From positions 1 to 64,000 of the forward strand of contig NZ_JAUAOA010000019.1 in assembly GCF_030542965.1 (NCBI RefSeq): a DNA stretch of 64,000 bases, given 5' to 3'. The stretch comes from Azotosporobacter soli (lineage in GTDB: Bacteria; Bacillota; Negativicutes; SG130). Below, piece after piece: positions 7,725 to 16,356 of this stretch; the first letter of the stretch is position 1, and every line of letters begins with the position of its first letter. The position numbers and the translations under genes were made by a program. The notes beneath the pieces are model-generated. The model was given only the letters and a program-made list of their open reading frames with translations. It was not told the origin of the DNA and did not search any database.

Positions 7725-8057
7725 ATGCTCACGATCGGACAGCAAACCTACCTGTGCAGCCTCGACTATGCCGTCAGCCTGTTCAAAGGAAAATGGAAAG
7801 CCGTGATCATCTGCCATCTCAACGACAGAACCTATCGCTTTCTCGAACTGCAGCGCGCCCTGCCGGGCATCAGCGAAAAAATTCTCAGCGAGAAACTGCG
7901 CGAACTGGAAAACGACCGCCTGGTGGAACGCCTTTCCTATCCGGAAGTGCCGCCGCGCGTCGAATATCGCCTTACGCCCGTCGGCCTTCAATTATTTGCA
8001 ATCCTCAACAGCCTGCAACACTGGAGCGATTCCTATATCGCCGGCGAATCCCGTTGA
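7725..8057 (+). CDS. HxlR-family winged-helix transcriptional regulator
   Basis: A 110-residue protein of the usual HxlR length: CSLDYAVSLFKGKWKAVIICHL at the start, then FLELQRALPGISEKILSEKLRELENDRLVER and the wing EVPPRVEYRLTPVG. The single Cys near the N-terminus is typical of redox- or electrophile-sensing HxlR members. The start ATG at 7725 follows AAAGGAG; a much longer frame upstream is antisense to the flavoprotein gene and is not coding. The 153-base divergent promoter region contains the probable operator. Confidence 0.9.
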   Translation: MLTIGQQTYLCSLDYAVSLFKGKWKAVIICHLNDRTYRFLELQRALPGISEKILSEKLRELENDRLVERLSYPEVPPRVEYRLTPVGLQLFAILNSLQHWSDSYIAGESR

Positions 8058-8067
8058 ACACATCCGG

Positions 8068-9858
8068 TTATGCACTTATCTCAATGCCGACCATTTTCAT
8101 CAGTTGCTTCGCATTGCTGCTATTACAAGAGCCTTCGCGCATCTTATAATCAAACAGAATTTCTCCATCCCGGTATTCTTCACGGAAATGATAATTCACC
8201 GCCTGGATACCCTCTTCGCGTTCCAGTTGGCAAAGCTCCAGATCATGTGTGGAAATCAAACCGATCAGCCAACTTTTTTGCAATGACTTCAACACGCTTA
8301 CCGCACCCTGAATACGGTCATGTGAATTGGTGCCGCGAAAAATTTCATCAATGAGAAAAATCATGTCCCGCTTTTTTTTCGCATGCTCAATAATGTCTTT
8401 TATGCGCAGCAACTCCGCATAGAAAGTCGATATGCCGCTGCCCAGTTCATCCTGCAAACGCATCGACGTCCATAAGTCTATCATTGAACATGCAAAGCGC
8501 GTCGCGCAAACCGGACTGCCGGCATAGGCCAGAACCAAATTCACGCCAATGGTACGCAGCCAGGTCGTTTTACCGGACATATTGGATCCGGTAATCACGC
8601 ACACCCCCTGGCTAAGGCTTACATCATTGCAGATTCGTTGCACTGAATTAATCAGCGGATGTCCGAGCGCTTCCCCCTCAATCGCCGGTCCGTCTTCTCT
8701 GATCTGTGGAAACGTCCAGCGCGGTTGGATTCGAGCAATGTTAGCCTGACTAATCAAAACTTCCAACTCTCCGATTCCTTCCAGCCAAGCGCGCACCGCT
8801 TCTCCATGTTGTAAATTCCAACGCTGAAGCGCCAACGTGCAGTGGCAATCCCAAAGCAACGTAAAGTTCAGCAACACGTAACTGATGGAATTATAGCGTA
8901 AATCGGCCGCTTCTAAGATGCGATCTAACTTTTGAATCGCCCCGGACGCGGTGCCCTCGCTGCGCCGGAAAAGACTTTGCAGACGAAGCAACTCATCAGC
9001 AGCAAATGGTTCCGCCTCAATACGCCGAATCATTTTCTCATAGCCTTTAATCGCCGCCCGAAAACGATGCACCGTCAGCAGCAGCGAAGAATTTTTCTTC
9101 GCTGTAAACAGCGTAACGGCGCACTGCGCAAGTACGCATAACGACAATAACGTTGCAGCCGATTTCTGTTCAAAAACCGCCAGCATCGCACAAACAAGCG
9201 TGATGAACGGCAAGAAATAAAAAAACGTTCGAGCATAACAACCCCAAAGTGAAGGTTTTCCGTCAATGGATTGCAACCATTCTTCCGGATCATGCGCACC
9301 GGCAAACAACAATCCATCGCAACTAAATTCGTGGCAAAACGTTTCCTTACCGCTTAATTCCCGTATCGCATTTTGTCGGGCCCGAATCAACTGCGCATTT
9401 TTTTCAGGATACGCCAAACGGTCCTTCAAGCGTTGACGACCATAATAGGTACTTGTCGCATTCAGCCACTGAAATAATGACTTAGGGCCAAACAAATCCA
9501 AATCATTGCTGTACGGATGCTTCGCCGCCATAAATTCAGTACCATCATCGGGAAACGCCATCCAAGCATTGTTTAACCGTGCCGCCAGTCTTTGCTGCAG
9601 TGTAATACCGCATTGTATCCGTCGCCAGGCCAATAATTGCCTGCGATGCATTCTAACCAAAAGGATAAAAGTAAGACCTGCCGAACAAGCTGCCAACCAC
9701 CCAATTTCATGCAAGCCAGACCACCAAAGCCAACCGCCCCCGCCAATCCCGAGCAAGATGCTGAACAAGCGCCAGTTACTGCTCCGATCAGCCGCCCGTT
9801 GCAGCTCTGTAGCCTCGTTTGTAGCCGTCGCGATCCATTTTTCCAATCTATCTTTCAT
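8068..9858 (-). CDS. MutS-like ATPase with N-terminal membrane segments
   Basis: A 596-residue protein whose C-terminal third is a MutS-type ABC ATPase (Walker A GSNMSGKTT, Walker B FLIDEIFRGTNS, and the STHDLEL switch). The core domain lies before it, but the N-terminal mismatch-recognition domain (Phe-x-Glu) is absent. Instead there are hydrophobic hairpins at about residues 28-70 and 210-255 that look like membrane segments. Such MutS-like proteins are widespread in Firmicutes and Bacteroidetes and are not known to do canonical mismatch repair. The gene is convergent with the HxlR gene and has no operon partner. Confidence 0.82.
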   Translation of the reverse strand: MKDRLEKWIATATNEATELQRAADRSSNWRLFSILLGIGGGGWLWWSGLHEIGWLAACSAGLTFILLVRMHRRQLLAWRRIQCGITLQQRLAARLNNAWMAFPDDGTEFMAAKHPYSNDLDLFGPKSLFQWLNATSTYYGRQRLKDRLAYPEKNAQLIRARQNAIRELSGKETFCHEFSCDGLLFAGAHDPEEWLQSIDGKPSLWGCYARTFFYFLPFITLVCAMLAVFEQKSAATLLSLCVLAQCAVTLFTAKKNSSLLLTVHRFRAAIKGYEKMIRRIEAEPFAADELLRLQSLFRRSEGTASGAIQKLDRILEAADLRYNSISYVLLNFTLLWDCHCTLALQRWNLQHGEAVRAWLEGIGELEVLISQANIARIQPRWTFPQIREDGPAIEGEALGHPLINSVQRICNDVSLSQGVCVITGSNMSGKTTWLRTIGVNLVLAYAGSPVCATRFACSMIDLWTSMRLQDELGSGISTFYAELLRIKDIIEHAKKKRDMIFLIDEIFRGTNSHDRIQGAVSVLKSLQKSWLIGLISTHDLELCQLEREEGIQAVNYHFREEYRDGEILFDYKMREGSCNSSNAKQLMKMVGIEISA

Positions 9859-9955
9859 TTTCTTCTCACCATTTCTTTTTTTACGTTATGGTAGTATGTT
9901 CGTTGCGCAGGTTTAAACCCCTTTTACTGCCGTCAGCCTTTCCGCTTAAAAAAAC

Positions 9956-10003
9956 GAAAACGGGTTAGTTCAAAAGCGCGTTACTTTTAAACTGACCCGT
10001 TTT
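9956..10003 (-). terminator. Terminator after the 10016-10255 gene
   Basis: Stem AAACGGGTTAGTT...AAACTGACCCGTTT with a long loop, followed on the minus strand by a T-rich tail. Confidence 0.75.
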
Positions 10004-10015
10004 TCTTTATTTTCT

Positions 10016-10255
10016 TCATGACATGACCTCGCGCACAATATCGTGCCACTGCGAAAAACACTGTTTCAACTTGGCCCTGCGCTGCTGCAGCTGCCCTTCC
10101 AGTTCGTCAATCTCGCCTTCCAGTTCCGTCATTTCCTGCGTTAATTGCTGCAACCGTTCGCTCATTGCCGCGAGCGGCATCTCTGGCGAGCGCTCCGCCC
10201 CTTCGCGCCGCTTGAACAATTCTTTTATATTTTTCAGCTTTTCCAGTTCCGTCAT
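10016..10255 (-). CDS. Small coiled-coil protein, 79 aa
   Basis: A short, highly charged protein predicted to be almost all helix: ELEKLKNIKELFKRREG at the start and a heptad-like stretch ERLQQLTQEMTELEGEIDELEGQLQQRRAKLKQ later, of which I cite only the character. The start ATG at 10255 is preceded by GGGAGACGGAGC; an earlier in-frame start at 10291 lacks a ribosome site. The function is unknown; it could be an oligomerising scaffold. Confidence 0.6.
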   Translation of the reverse strand: MTELEKLKNIKELFKRREGAERSPEMPLAAMSERLQQLTQEMTELEGEIDELEGQLQQRRAKLKQCFSQWHDIVREVMS

Positions 10256-10471
10256 AGCTCCGTCTCCCTTTCCCGCTTGCTTAAAACTCATTTTTCCGTT
10301 CCTACATGTTCTCCAAACGCTCCTGCTTTTCCTGCCTAAGAATGGAAAAGCAGATAAAAAAGCTGCCTATTCTTGCTCTTTCCCAATAAACGGAAAAGTT
10401 TAACTATTGTTTATAATTTCCCTGTTTCTTTTCTGCTACACTGAGATTAATAAAAAATGGAGGTGCTTGTT

Positions 10472-10822
10472 ATGAAAAAATGGTCCATCTTATTTGTTTT
10501 GACATTCAGTCTGCTTCTCTCCTGCAGCGTCGCGTTTGCCGGTGCACAAGATTTTACGCTGGTGAACCAAACCGGTCAGCCGATCAGTGAACTCTACGTT
10601 TCGCCAGCCAGCAGCAACGACTGGCAGGAAGATGTGCTCGGTGTCGATGTGCTCGGCAACGATGAAAACGTTCATATTACCTTTAACAACGGCGACCGCG
10701 CAGCGCATTGGGATCTTAAAGCTGTTCTCGCCGATGGCTCCAGCCGCGTCTATTCCGATTTCAACCTGAAGAAAATCTCCGTCATTACGTTAAAAAGCAA
10801 TGGCGACGCCAGTTATCAATAA
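10472..10822 (+). CDS. Small secreted protein of unknown function
   Basis: A 116-residue exported protein: signal peptide about 1-25 (cleavage after SVAFA), then a compact beta-rich domain beginning DFTLVNQTGQPISELYVSPA, with a central DVLGVDVLGNDENVHITF segment. I have seen this pattern in small exported proteins of Proteobacteria and Negativicutes with no established role. The start ATG is seven bases after GGAGGTG, so an earlier in-frame start at 10457 is rejected. It is a single gene flanked by a strong terminator. Confidence 0.75.
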   Translation: MKKWSILFVLTFSLLLSCSVAFAGAQDFTLVNQTGQPISELYVSPASSNDWQEDVLGVDVLGNDENVHITFNNGDRAAHWDLKAVLADGSSRVYSDFNLKKISVITLKSNGDASYQ

Positions 10823-10828
10823 GTTTTA

Positions 10829-10878
10829 ATGAAGAAGGCCGCCGCCTTTCGCGAAAGCAAAAGGCGGCGGCCTTCTTT
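10829..10878. terminator. Bidirectional terminator, GC-rich
   Basis: A long stem GAAGAAGGCCGCCGCCTTT...AAAGGCGGCGGCCTTCTT, serving the secreted-protein gene on the plus strand and pssA on the minus strand (its stop codon is three bases away). Confidence 0.9.
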
Positions 10879-10880
10879 AT

Positions 10881-11408
10881 TCACATCTTTTGAATCCGAT
10901 GCCGGGAGACCATCAAGTAGGACAAGGTAAGCATCAAAAGTGCGGTCAGCGGCGGCGGCAACGGGTAGTAGCTGCCGAGCAGGCAATACAGCGCCAACGA
11001 CAAGCCAGCAAAAGTGATCGGCAGACCGTAAAACGCGCCGTCAAACGGTGTGACGTTAAAACGGGCCAGACGATATGCGCCGCAAAGCGGAAATAAGATG
11101 ACCAAGGCATATCCGCCCATGCCCCACTGCAGCAGATCGTGCAGTTGAAAGGCCAGCGCCGCAGGCGCCAAACCGAAGGAGATCAGGTCGGCCAGCGAAT
11201 CGAGTTCCTTGCCGATCGCACTGTCTATCTTTAGATACCGCGCGACCTTGCCGTCATACCGGTCGGCTAACGCCGCGACTAGGATGAAAAAAGCCGCCCA
11301 GCGATACTCCGCCTTAAAGAGCAGCATCACAGCCACTACGCCGCAAGCAAGATTCGAAAACGTAAAAAAATTCGGCAACCAGCTCTTTTTAAAGACGCCC
11401 ATCCTCAT
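10881..11408 (-). CDS. pssA: CDP-diacylglycerol--serine O-phosphatidyltransferase
   Basis: A 175-residue integral membrane enzyme of the CDP-alcohol phosphatidyltransferase family. The signature D-G-x2-A-R-x8-G-x3-D-x3-D is intact (DGKVARYLKIDSAIGKELDSLAD, residues about 50-72). The opening NFFTFSNLACGVVAVML is typical of PssA. It makes phosphatidylserine, the precursor of phosphatidylethanolamine, a major lipid of Negativicutes membranes. The start overlaps the end of the upstream histidine-kinase gene by 20 bases, so the two are probably translationally coupled, an unexpected pairing. Confidence 0.9.
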   Translation of the reverse strand: MRMGVFKKSWLPNFFTFSNLACGVVAVMLLFKAEYRWAAFFILVAALADRYDGKVARYLKIDSAIGKELDSLADLISFGLAPAALAFQLHDLLQWGMGGYALVILFPLCGAYRLARFNVTPFDGAFYGLPITFAGLSLALYCLLGSYYPLPPPLTALLMLTLSYLMVSRHRIQKM

Positions 11409-13266
11409 CGCCGCCTTTCTCTCTCATGCTTTCCGCCCTGCCAAGGGGAATCTGCAAGGTAAACGTAGTTCCTTTCGCCACTTCACTTTCGACTTCGATG
11501 CCGCCGCCGTGTTCCTTGATGATCGCATAGCTTACGCTAAGACCCAAACCGGTTCCCTGTCCTACATCCTTAGTGGTGAAAAACGGTTCAAAGATTCTTG
11601 CCAGCACGTCCGGCGGCATTCCTGCGCCATTGTCGCTGATCGAAACAAACACGCTGTCGCTTTCCGACCAGGTCTTCACTTTTATTTCACCTTGCGTCTC
11701 AATGGCCTGCGCCGCATTCAATAAGATATTCATGAACACCTGATTCAGTTGCCCCGGATTGCAACGCACCAACGGAAGGCTGCCCAATTCTTTCTTCAGC
11801 GTCACTTTATATTTTAATTCGTTCCAAATAAGACGGATCGTACTCTCCAAGCCCTCGTTAAGATCGGCATCACCTTCTCCTTTATTCGACGTGCGCGCAA
11901 AGCCCTGCAGATTTTGTACGATCGTTTTGACGCGATTGGCGCCGTCTTCCATATCCTGCACCAGTTCCGCCATGTCCTGTGCAATATAATCCACTTGTTG
12001 CGCGCGTTTTGCTTCAGCGACCCGCTGACAGACGGCCGCTTGATGCGCCGATGTCTTAGCAGACTCCGCCAAACTCTCTTCCTGCAATGCAATAAACGAA
12101 ACGAGCGTCGCGCTGTATTCGCGCAACGACGCTAGGTTGCTGATGATAAATCCCATCGGATTGTTTATTTCGTGCGCCACACCGGCGGCCAGCTGACCAA
12201 TCGACGCCATTTTTTCCTGTTGCACGATTTGCATCTGTGCATTTTTCAGTTCGGCATAGGCGGTTTCCAGTCGGGCTTCAGCCAAAACACGTTCAGCAAC
12301 CTCGCGCTGCAGTTCTCGGTTTGCTTCAATTACCTTTTTCATTTTTTTCAAATCCGTTATATCCTGCGCCGAACAGATTACATGGTCGACCTCTTGCGTT
12401 TCTGTAAAGCTGGGCGTGAACGATATTAAGAGAATACGCTCGCGATGGCGATGGTTACGTATCGCTAATTCTTTCACGATCTGCCGCTTGCCGCTGAAGA
12501 CGCTTAACACAATCTCAGCCAATGCATTCGCTTCCGCCAGGCTATAGATCGCATAAATTTGACAATGCACCATTTCTTCACAGGTCTTGCCGAAAAATTT
12601 CGCATGCGCCGCATTCGCACTTCCGTAAATCGTCGGATTCAGCATATACCACATTTGAATATCCGTGTTGTTCAACAGAAGATTTTTTTCAACGACCTCC
12701 TGTCGCAACATTTCCGCCTCTTCTTTCAGTTGCAGCATCGCCAGCAGAGCCGTTTCGAAAGGCTGCAGGCTTTCAAACATCGTACATGCCAAGCTGGCAT
12801 TTTCCGCCGTAGCGTCAAAATGCCAGAAGCCGCCTGTCCGCCCTGTCACCGCTTCCGTTAAAGGACGTGCCGCAAAAGAACGGATGCCATGTTGGCGAAA
12901 ATACTCCTGTTCATTGCCTGCGGCGGCCGGAAGTTTTTCCGTATCAGCGACCAGCACGCATTCTTTATTTCGCAACTGGCGCATCAGCCACGGGTATTCC
13001 GCCAGCGAAACAAACTCATCCCCCTCATCGTAAAGCCAGCGTTCACTGCTCCAGTAGATGCGCCTTCGCGCGCTAAGCCCGTCCGCTGAAAAAAGCAGCA
13101 GACCGATTCGTTCAACGCCAATGCCGCGCCCTAAGCGTCCGATAGCACTGCGAATCGATTCGTCGCCGCCTTGGATGCCCTGCAGCGCTATCGCCGTTAT
13201 TTCGTTTAATAGCAGACAGTACTTTCCGGCGTCCGTTTCATCAAGCCGCTTTGCAGTTTCCAGCAT
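11389..13266 (-). CDS. Soluble GAF-PAS sensor histidine kinase
   Basis: A 625-residue protein without membrane segments. There is a GAF-like region (about 15-180), a PAS region (about 195-310, ending [14 protein letters not shown]), a coiled coil, then a HisKA domain with the [12 protein letters not shown]-box, and HATPase motifs ([37 protein letters not shown]). It is of the NtrB-like class often linked to a separate regulator; none is adjacent. The start ATG at 13266 is ten bases after AGGTGG; a GTG nine bases earlier is too close to it. The gene lies between an HD-GYP gene (14 bases upstream) and pssA (overlapping), probably one operon. Confidence 0.88.
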   Translation of the reverse strand: MLETAKRLDETDAGKYCLLLNEITAIALQGIQGGDESIRSAIGRLGRGIGVERIGLLLFSADGLSARRRIYWSSERWLYDEGDEFVSLAEYPWLMRQLRNKECVLVADTEKLPAAAGNEQEYFRQHGIRSFAARPLTEAVTGRTGGFWHFDATAENASLACTMFESLQPFETALLAMLQLKEEAEMLRQEVVEKNLLLNNTDIQMWYMLNPTIYGSANAAHAKFFGKTCEEMVHCQIYAIYSLAEANALAEIVLSVFSGKRQIVKELAIRNHRHRERILLISFTPSFTETQEVDHVICSAQDITDLKKMKKVIEANRELQREVAERVLAEARLETAYAELKNAQMQIVQQEKMASIGQLAAGVAHEINNPMGFIISNLASLREYSATLVSFIALQEESLAESAKTSAHQAAVCQRVAEAKRAQQVDYIAQDMAELVQDMEDGANRVKTIVQNLQGFARTSNKGEGDADLNEGLESTIRLIWNELKYKVTLKKELGSLPLVRCNPGQLNQVFMNILLNAAQAIETQGEIKVKTWSESDSVFVSISDNGAGMPPDVLARIFEPFFTTKDVGQGTGLGLSVSYAIIKEHGGGIEVESEVAKGTTFTLQIPLGRAESMREKGGDEDGRL

Positions 13267-13280
13267 CTTTTGCACACCAC

Positions 13281-14318
13281 CTAATCTTCATAGGCTTCTT
13301 CGATAAAAAGAGTCAGTTCAATTGAAAGATTGATTTCATTCTGCCCGGCGCCTTCCAGTTCTCGTACCACCGGACGTGAGGCAAAGCCATTGTTTTGTCT
13401 CACCACAATGCACTGTCTGCCGTCGTTTAACCGGACGCGATGCCCCGACGGATAGAGCGAGACATTGCGTACAAATTTATCAACCACCAGCGGATCAAAT
13501 AGTTGACGCGAGGCCTCCAGAAACTCGATCGCCTGAAAAGCCGGTACGTCATATTGGTCTCGCTTGCCGTGAATGATGCAGTCGAACGCGTTGCAAACCG
13601 AGATGATTTTCACCATTTCATTGATTTCTTCGCTTTTTAAGCCCAGTGGAAAGCCGGAACCGTCGCATTTCTCATGATGCGTGAGTGCAATCACTTTGAC
13701 GTAGGAACTGATCGATTGCTGATTCAAAAGATCATACCCCAGCTTCGGATGTTCACGGTAACGCGCCCAATCAATTTCCATTTTCCCCGAGCCCGGAACC
13801 AGTTCTTTCATAATCTGCAGCATGCCGACATCGTGCAACAACGCACCTGCCGCCAGTTCTTTCAGCAGCATCAAATTGTAACCCATATTGACGCCGGTCA
13901 TTACCGCCAAAATGCAGACATTTACGCTGTGCGAAAACAGACTGTCTTCCTTGGCGCGAACATCCACCAGATTAAACATCACTTCTTTTTGCTGCAAAAT
14001 TTCATCAATCACCTTTTGCGCAGAGACAACAACGCCCTTCAAAGAAAGTTCGCCGCAACGGACAAAACGGCGCATTGTTTCGGCAATGGCTTTCTTGCTC
14101 TCTTGGCGCGTTTCTTCCGCCACAACGTCCTGCACGTCAATGCCTTGCGACAGTACATCCTCAATATATACGCTGCCAATGCCCAGACTGAGCAATTTTT
14201 CAATAAAGCTGCGCTTTAAAACGACGCCTTCACGCAGTAAGATACGACCTTCTTCATCAAAGATCGCACGTCCCAGTCGTTCATTGCCCTGCAGATACTG
14301 TAGGCCGACTTTCCGCAT
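13281..14318 (-). CDS. HD-GYP domain cyclic-di-GMP phosphodiesterase
   Basis: A 345-residue protein. The N-terminal ~100 residues (LGRAIFDEEGRILLREGVVL) are the domain often preceding HD-GYP modules. The HD-GYP core has HSVNVCILA, the HDVGM metal motif, EHPKLGYDLL, and THHEKCDGSGFPLGL, a GFP variant of GYP. Family members hydrolyse c-di-GMP to GMP or pGpG. The ATG at 14318 follows GGAAGGAAGG. It heads the probable operon with the soluble histidine kinase and pssA, linking c-di-GMP signalling and phospholipid synthesis by position only. Confidence 0.88.
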   Translation of the reverse strand: MRKVGLQYLQGNERLGRAIFDEEGRILLREGVVLKRSFIEKLLSLGIGSVYIEDVLSQGIDVQDVVAEETRQESKKAIAETMRRFVRCGELSLKGVVVSAQKVIDEILQQKEVMFNLVDVRAKEDSLFSHSVNVCILAVMTGVNMGYNLMLLKELAAGALLHDVGMLQIMKELVPGSGKMEIDWARYREHPKLGYDLLNQQSISSYVKVIALTHHEKCDGSGFPLGLKSEEINEMVKIISVCNAFDCIIHGKRDQYDVPAFQAIEFLEASRQLFDPLVVDKFVRNVSLYPSGHRVRLNDGRQCIVVRQNNGFASRPVVRELEGAGQNEINLSIELTLFIEEAYED

Positions 14319-14443
14319 GGCCTTCCTTCCCTTCACGTCGCTCGTTTAGCATTCCCTACTATGAAGTATTCTGTCTTTCAATTCCATTTCCTTCCATCAC
14401 CTCTTTGCTTTCCCTTTCTTTTCGCATTTTAATTCCGGGCAAA

Positions 14444-14475
14444 AAAATCTCGCTGCATGTTTGCAGCAAGATTTT
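14444..14475 (-). terminator. Terminator of the HTH/membrane-protein operon
   Basis: Stem AAAATCT(C)GCTGCA / TGCAGC(A)AGATTTT with a TGTT loop and a seven-T run on the minus strand. Confidence 0.8.
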
Positions 14476-14529
14476 CTAGCCCGCTTATTTTTTTGACCAT
14501 GCTCTACACTTAACAACGCACGGCCACGT

Positions 14530-15141
14530 TCAACAACCGTCATGCGAATTTCCCATTCCCAGCTTAAGCAACCGGCGCATCATGTAATTGTATACCGCCA
14601 CCTGCCAAATAAGCAAACCGACAATCAGCGCCGACGCCGACAACGGCAGTCCGGTATAGGAAATAAAGCTAAGTCCGCTTTCTTTCTGCGGTCCATTATT
14701 CAGCAATTGAAAATTAATGCCTAATGACAATTGTTTTGTCTGCCCGTTCGTCATTTGTTCCGGCGGCAATGGCGCGACTTCAATTTGAAAACACGACAGG
14801 CAAAGGAGCAAAAGCAGCAGCGCCAGCGTAGACAATAAGGTACGTTTCGCTGCACTGGCGCTGAGCTGCACTTCCCGTTCATCACGTTCCGGCACAAATG
14901 TCAGCTTCATCAACACCATTTCGCGAAATGCGGCGGAAAATAACAAGCGAGCCGCCAAATAAAGTGCCATAAGCATCATCATCCCAATCACCACGCCGGA
15001 GAGATCATAGAAAAACTCCGCCGTCGCATTCGTCTTTGCAGCCGCTTCCAGTTCAAAGATCAGTAATGCAATGCCGTAGACGATGACAAGCGGCAACGTA
15101 TAAAGAAATCCTTTTAAAGTCCATCTATCAAAGCGTTTCAT
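14530..15141 (-). CDS. Four-TM membrane protein partnered with an HTH regulator
   Basis: A 203-residue membrane protein with hydrophobic segments at about 12-32, 48-70, 103-122 and 170-190. I do not recognise a named family with certainty; it resembles the DUF2975/DUF3796-type membrane proteins encoded next to short Xre regulators in Firmicutes. The start ATG at 15141 follows GAGGAGGATGAAA, so in-frame starts further upstream are rejected. It overlaps the preceding HTH gene by 14 bases, implying translational coupling; the membrane protein may sense a signal for that regulator. Confidence 0.65.
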   Translation of the reverse strand: MKRFDRWTLKGFLYTLPLVIVYGIALLIFELEAAAKTNATAEFFYDLSGVVIGMMMLMALYLAARLLFSAAFREMVLMKLTFVPERDEREVQLSASAAKRTLLSTLALLLLLLCLSCFQIEVAPLPPEQMTNGQTKQLSLGINFQLLNNGPQKESGLSFISYTGLPLSASALIVGLLIWQVAVYNYMMRRLLKLGMGNSHDGC

Positions 15142-15367
15142 TTTCATCCTCCTCAACCGAAAAAATTTCATTGATATCCGCCTGAAAATAACGGGCAATA
15201 CGAAACGCCAACTCAAGTGACGGATTATATCCGCCTCCTTCAATCGATATAATCGTCGCGCGCGTCACGCCAATTTCTTTGGCTAGTTGCTCTTGCGTCA
15301 GTTTGCGTTTGGCTCTGAATACATTCAGGCAATTTCCGATCCGCAACTGCATCGTTGATTTTGTCAT
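15128..15367 (-). CDS. Short Xre-family HTH regulator
   Basis: A 79-residue Cro/CI-type helix-turn-helix protein (RAKRKLTQEQLAKEIGVTRATIISIEGG, followed by NPSLELAFRIARYFQADINEIFS). Such compact regulators are usually encoded with a membrane protein, as here. The start ATG at 15367 follows AAGGAGG. It is divergent from the beta-barrel gene at 15555, and a repeated 14-base element lies in the shared promoter region. Confidence 0.88.
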   Translation of the reverse strand: MTKSTMQLRIGNCLNVFRAKRKLTQEQLAKEIGVTRATIISIEGGGYNPSLELAFRIARYFQADINEIFSVEEDENETL

Positions 15368-15401
15368 GTCCGCCTCCTTATTTATTCTCTCCCACGCTAT
15401 A

Positions 15402-15469
15402 AATGTATAACAAACACATCTTAATGTCAAATTTATTTTACTTTTCACAGCCGTCAATGTATAATAAAC
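15402..15469. promoter_or_regulatory. Divergent promoters with a 14-base direct repeat
   Basis: AATGTATAACAAAC (15402-15415) recurs as AATGTATAATAAAC (15456-15469), 54 bases apart in the same orientation. The rightward promoter for the beta-barrel gene is TTTACT (15437-15442), 17 bases, TATAAT (15460-15465), so the second copy covers its -10 box. The first copy lies in the -10 region of a leftward promoter with TTGACA at about 15425-15430. A repressor bound to both copies would close both promoters; the adjacent HTH protein is the obvious candidate. Confidence 0.6.
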
Positions 15470-15554
15470 TAGACATGTTTTCAATGTGACAGCGTAGCGT
15501 CGACCTGCAGTGTCGCATTTTTAAATAGAACTCATCATCAGAAAGGAGCTTTTT

Positions 15555-16307
15555 ATGCTGTCTCGCATTTACAAATTGATCATTCCTCTACTTCTTTTTC
15601 TGGGCGCCTCTAGCGGCACAACGTTTGCCGCCAGCGAATTTCGCGTGGATGGTGAATATTGGGCACCGCGACTCTCCGGTGAAGTTAAAAACGGCTCAAC
15701 CCTGCAGCCACATCAGGATCTCGGCCTTGATCGCTCTGCGCTCGGCAGTCTCAAGTTCAGTCTAAAAAAAGAAAACGGGCCGCGTTACTTCATCCGCTAT
15801 GAAGCTCCCTCCTTTTCGAGTACTGCCGCCTTGACGCATTCAGTTTCCCTCGGCGGCATCACCCATAACGCGGGGGATCAGGTCGCCGCAGAACTTAACG
15901 TGAAACACTGGCAGATTGGCGTACAGGAAGAAAAACCTTTTCCAAGCGGAAAGTTTTCTGTTATCTACAGTTACCACCACAATTTCGTTGAAACGACGCT
16001 GCAAAACACCTCGCAACAAATAACCAGCCGTGAACGCCATAGCGGAGATGCCGTTAGCGTCGGTTTCGCCTGGGAAACGCAGCATGCACGCGGCTTAAAT
16101 TATTTTGCGGAAGCAACGCCGCTGTCAATCGGGCGAAACGCAAGTTATCAGGATTATAACATCGGCATCAAAAGTAAGATCGGTAAAGCATTAACGCTGA
16201 CGACCGGCTACCGCGGCGAAAAACTGTCTGCCGGTCAACAGTCCGACAGTATCGGCAGTCGCCTTCATCTGCGCGGTTGGTACATTTTCCTCGCTGCCGA
16301 ACAATAA
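15555..16307 (+). CDS. Probable outer-membrane beta-barrel protein
   Basis: A 250-residue exported protein: signal peptide about 1-25 (cleavage near TTFAAS), then alternating polar/hydrophobic strands with aromatic girdle residues (RYFIRYEAPSF, KFSVIYSYHHNF, AVSVGFAWET, GLNYFAEATPL, LTLTTGYRGEKL) and a final strand RLHLRGWYIFLAAEQ. The alternation and size suggest an 8- to 12-strand barrel. No family name can be given. The gene is one of the best indications that the organism has an outer membrane. It has its own promoter and terminator. Confidence 0.7.
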   Translation: MLSRIYKLIIPLLLFLGASSGTTFAASEFRVDGEYWAPRLSGEVKNGSTLQPHQDLGLDRSALGSLKFSLKKENGPRYFIRYEAPSFSSTAALTHSVSLGGITHNAGDQVAAELNVKHWQIGVQEEKPFPSGKFSVIYSYHHNFVETTLQNTSQQITSRERHSGDAVSVGFAWETQHARGLNYFAEATPLSIGRNASYQDYNIGIKSKIGKALTLTTGYRGEKLSAGQQSDSIGSRLHLRGWYIFLAAEQ

Positions 16308-16309
16308 AG

Positions 16310-16355
16310 CAAGGCTGTCTCAAACAGACCGGAACGTCCGTTTGAGACAGCCTTT
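16310..16355. terminator. Bidirectional terminator (GGCTGTCTC family)
   Basis: Stem AAGGCTGTCTCAAAC / GTTTGAGACAGCCTT with an internal ACCGGAACGTCC-type loop, then TTTTTTATT. It also ends the convergent phzF-like gene two bases away. Confidence 0.9.
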
Positions 16356-16356
16356 T

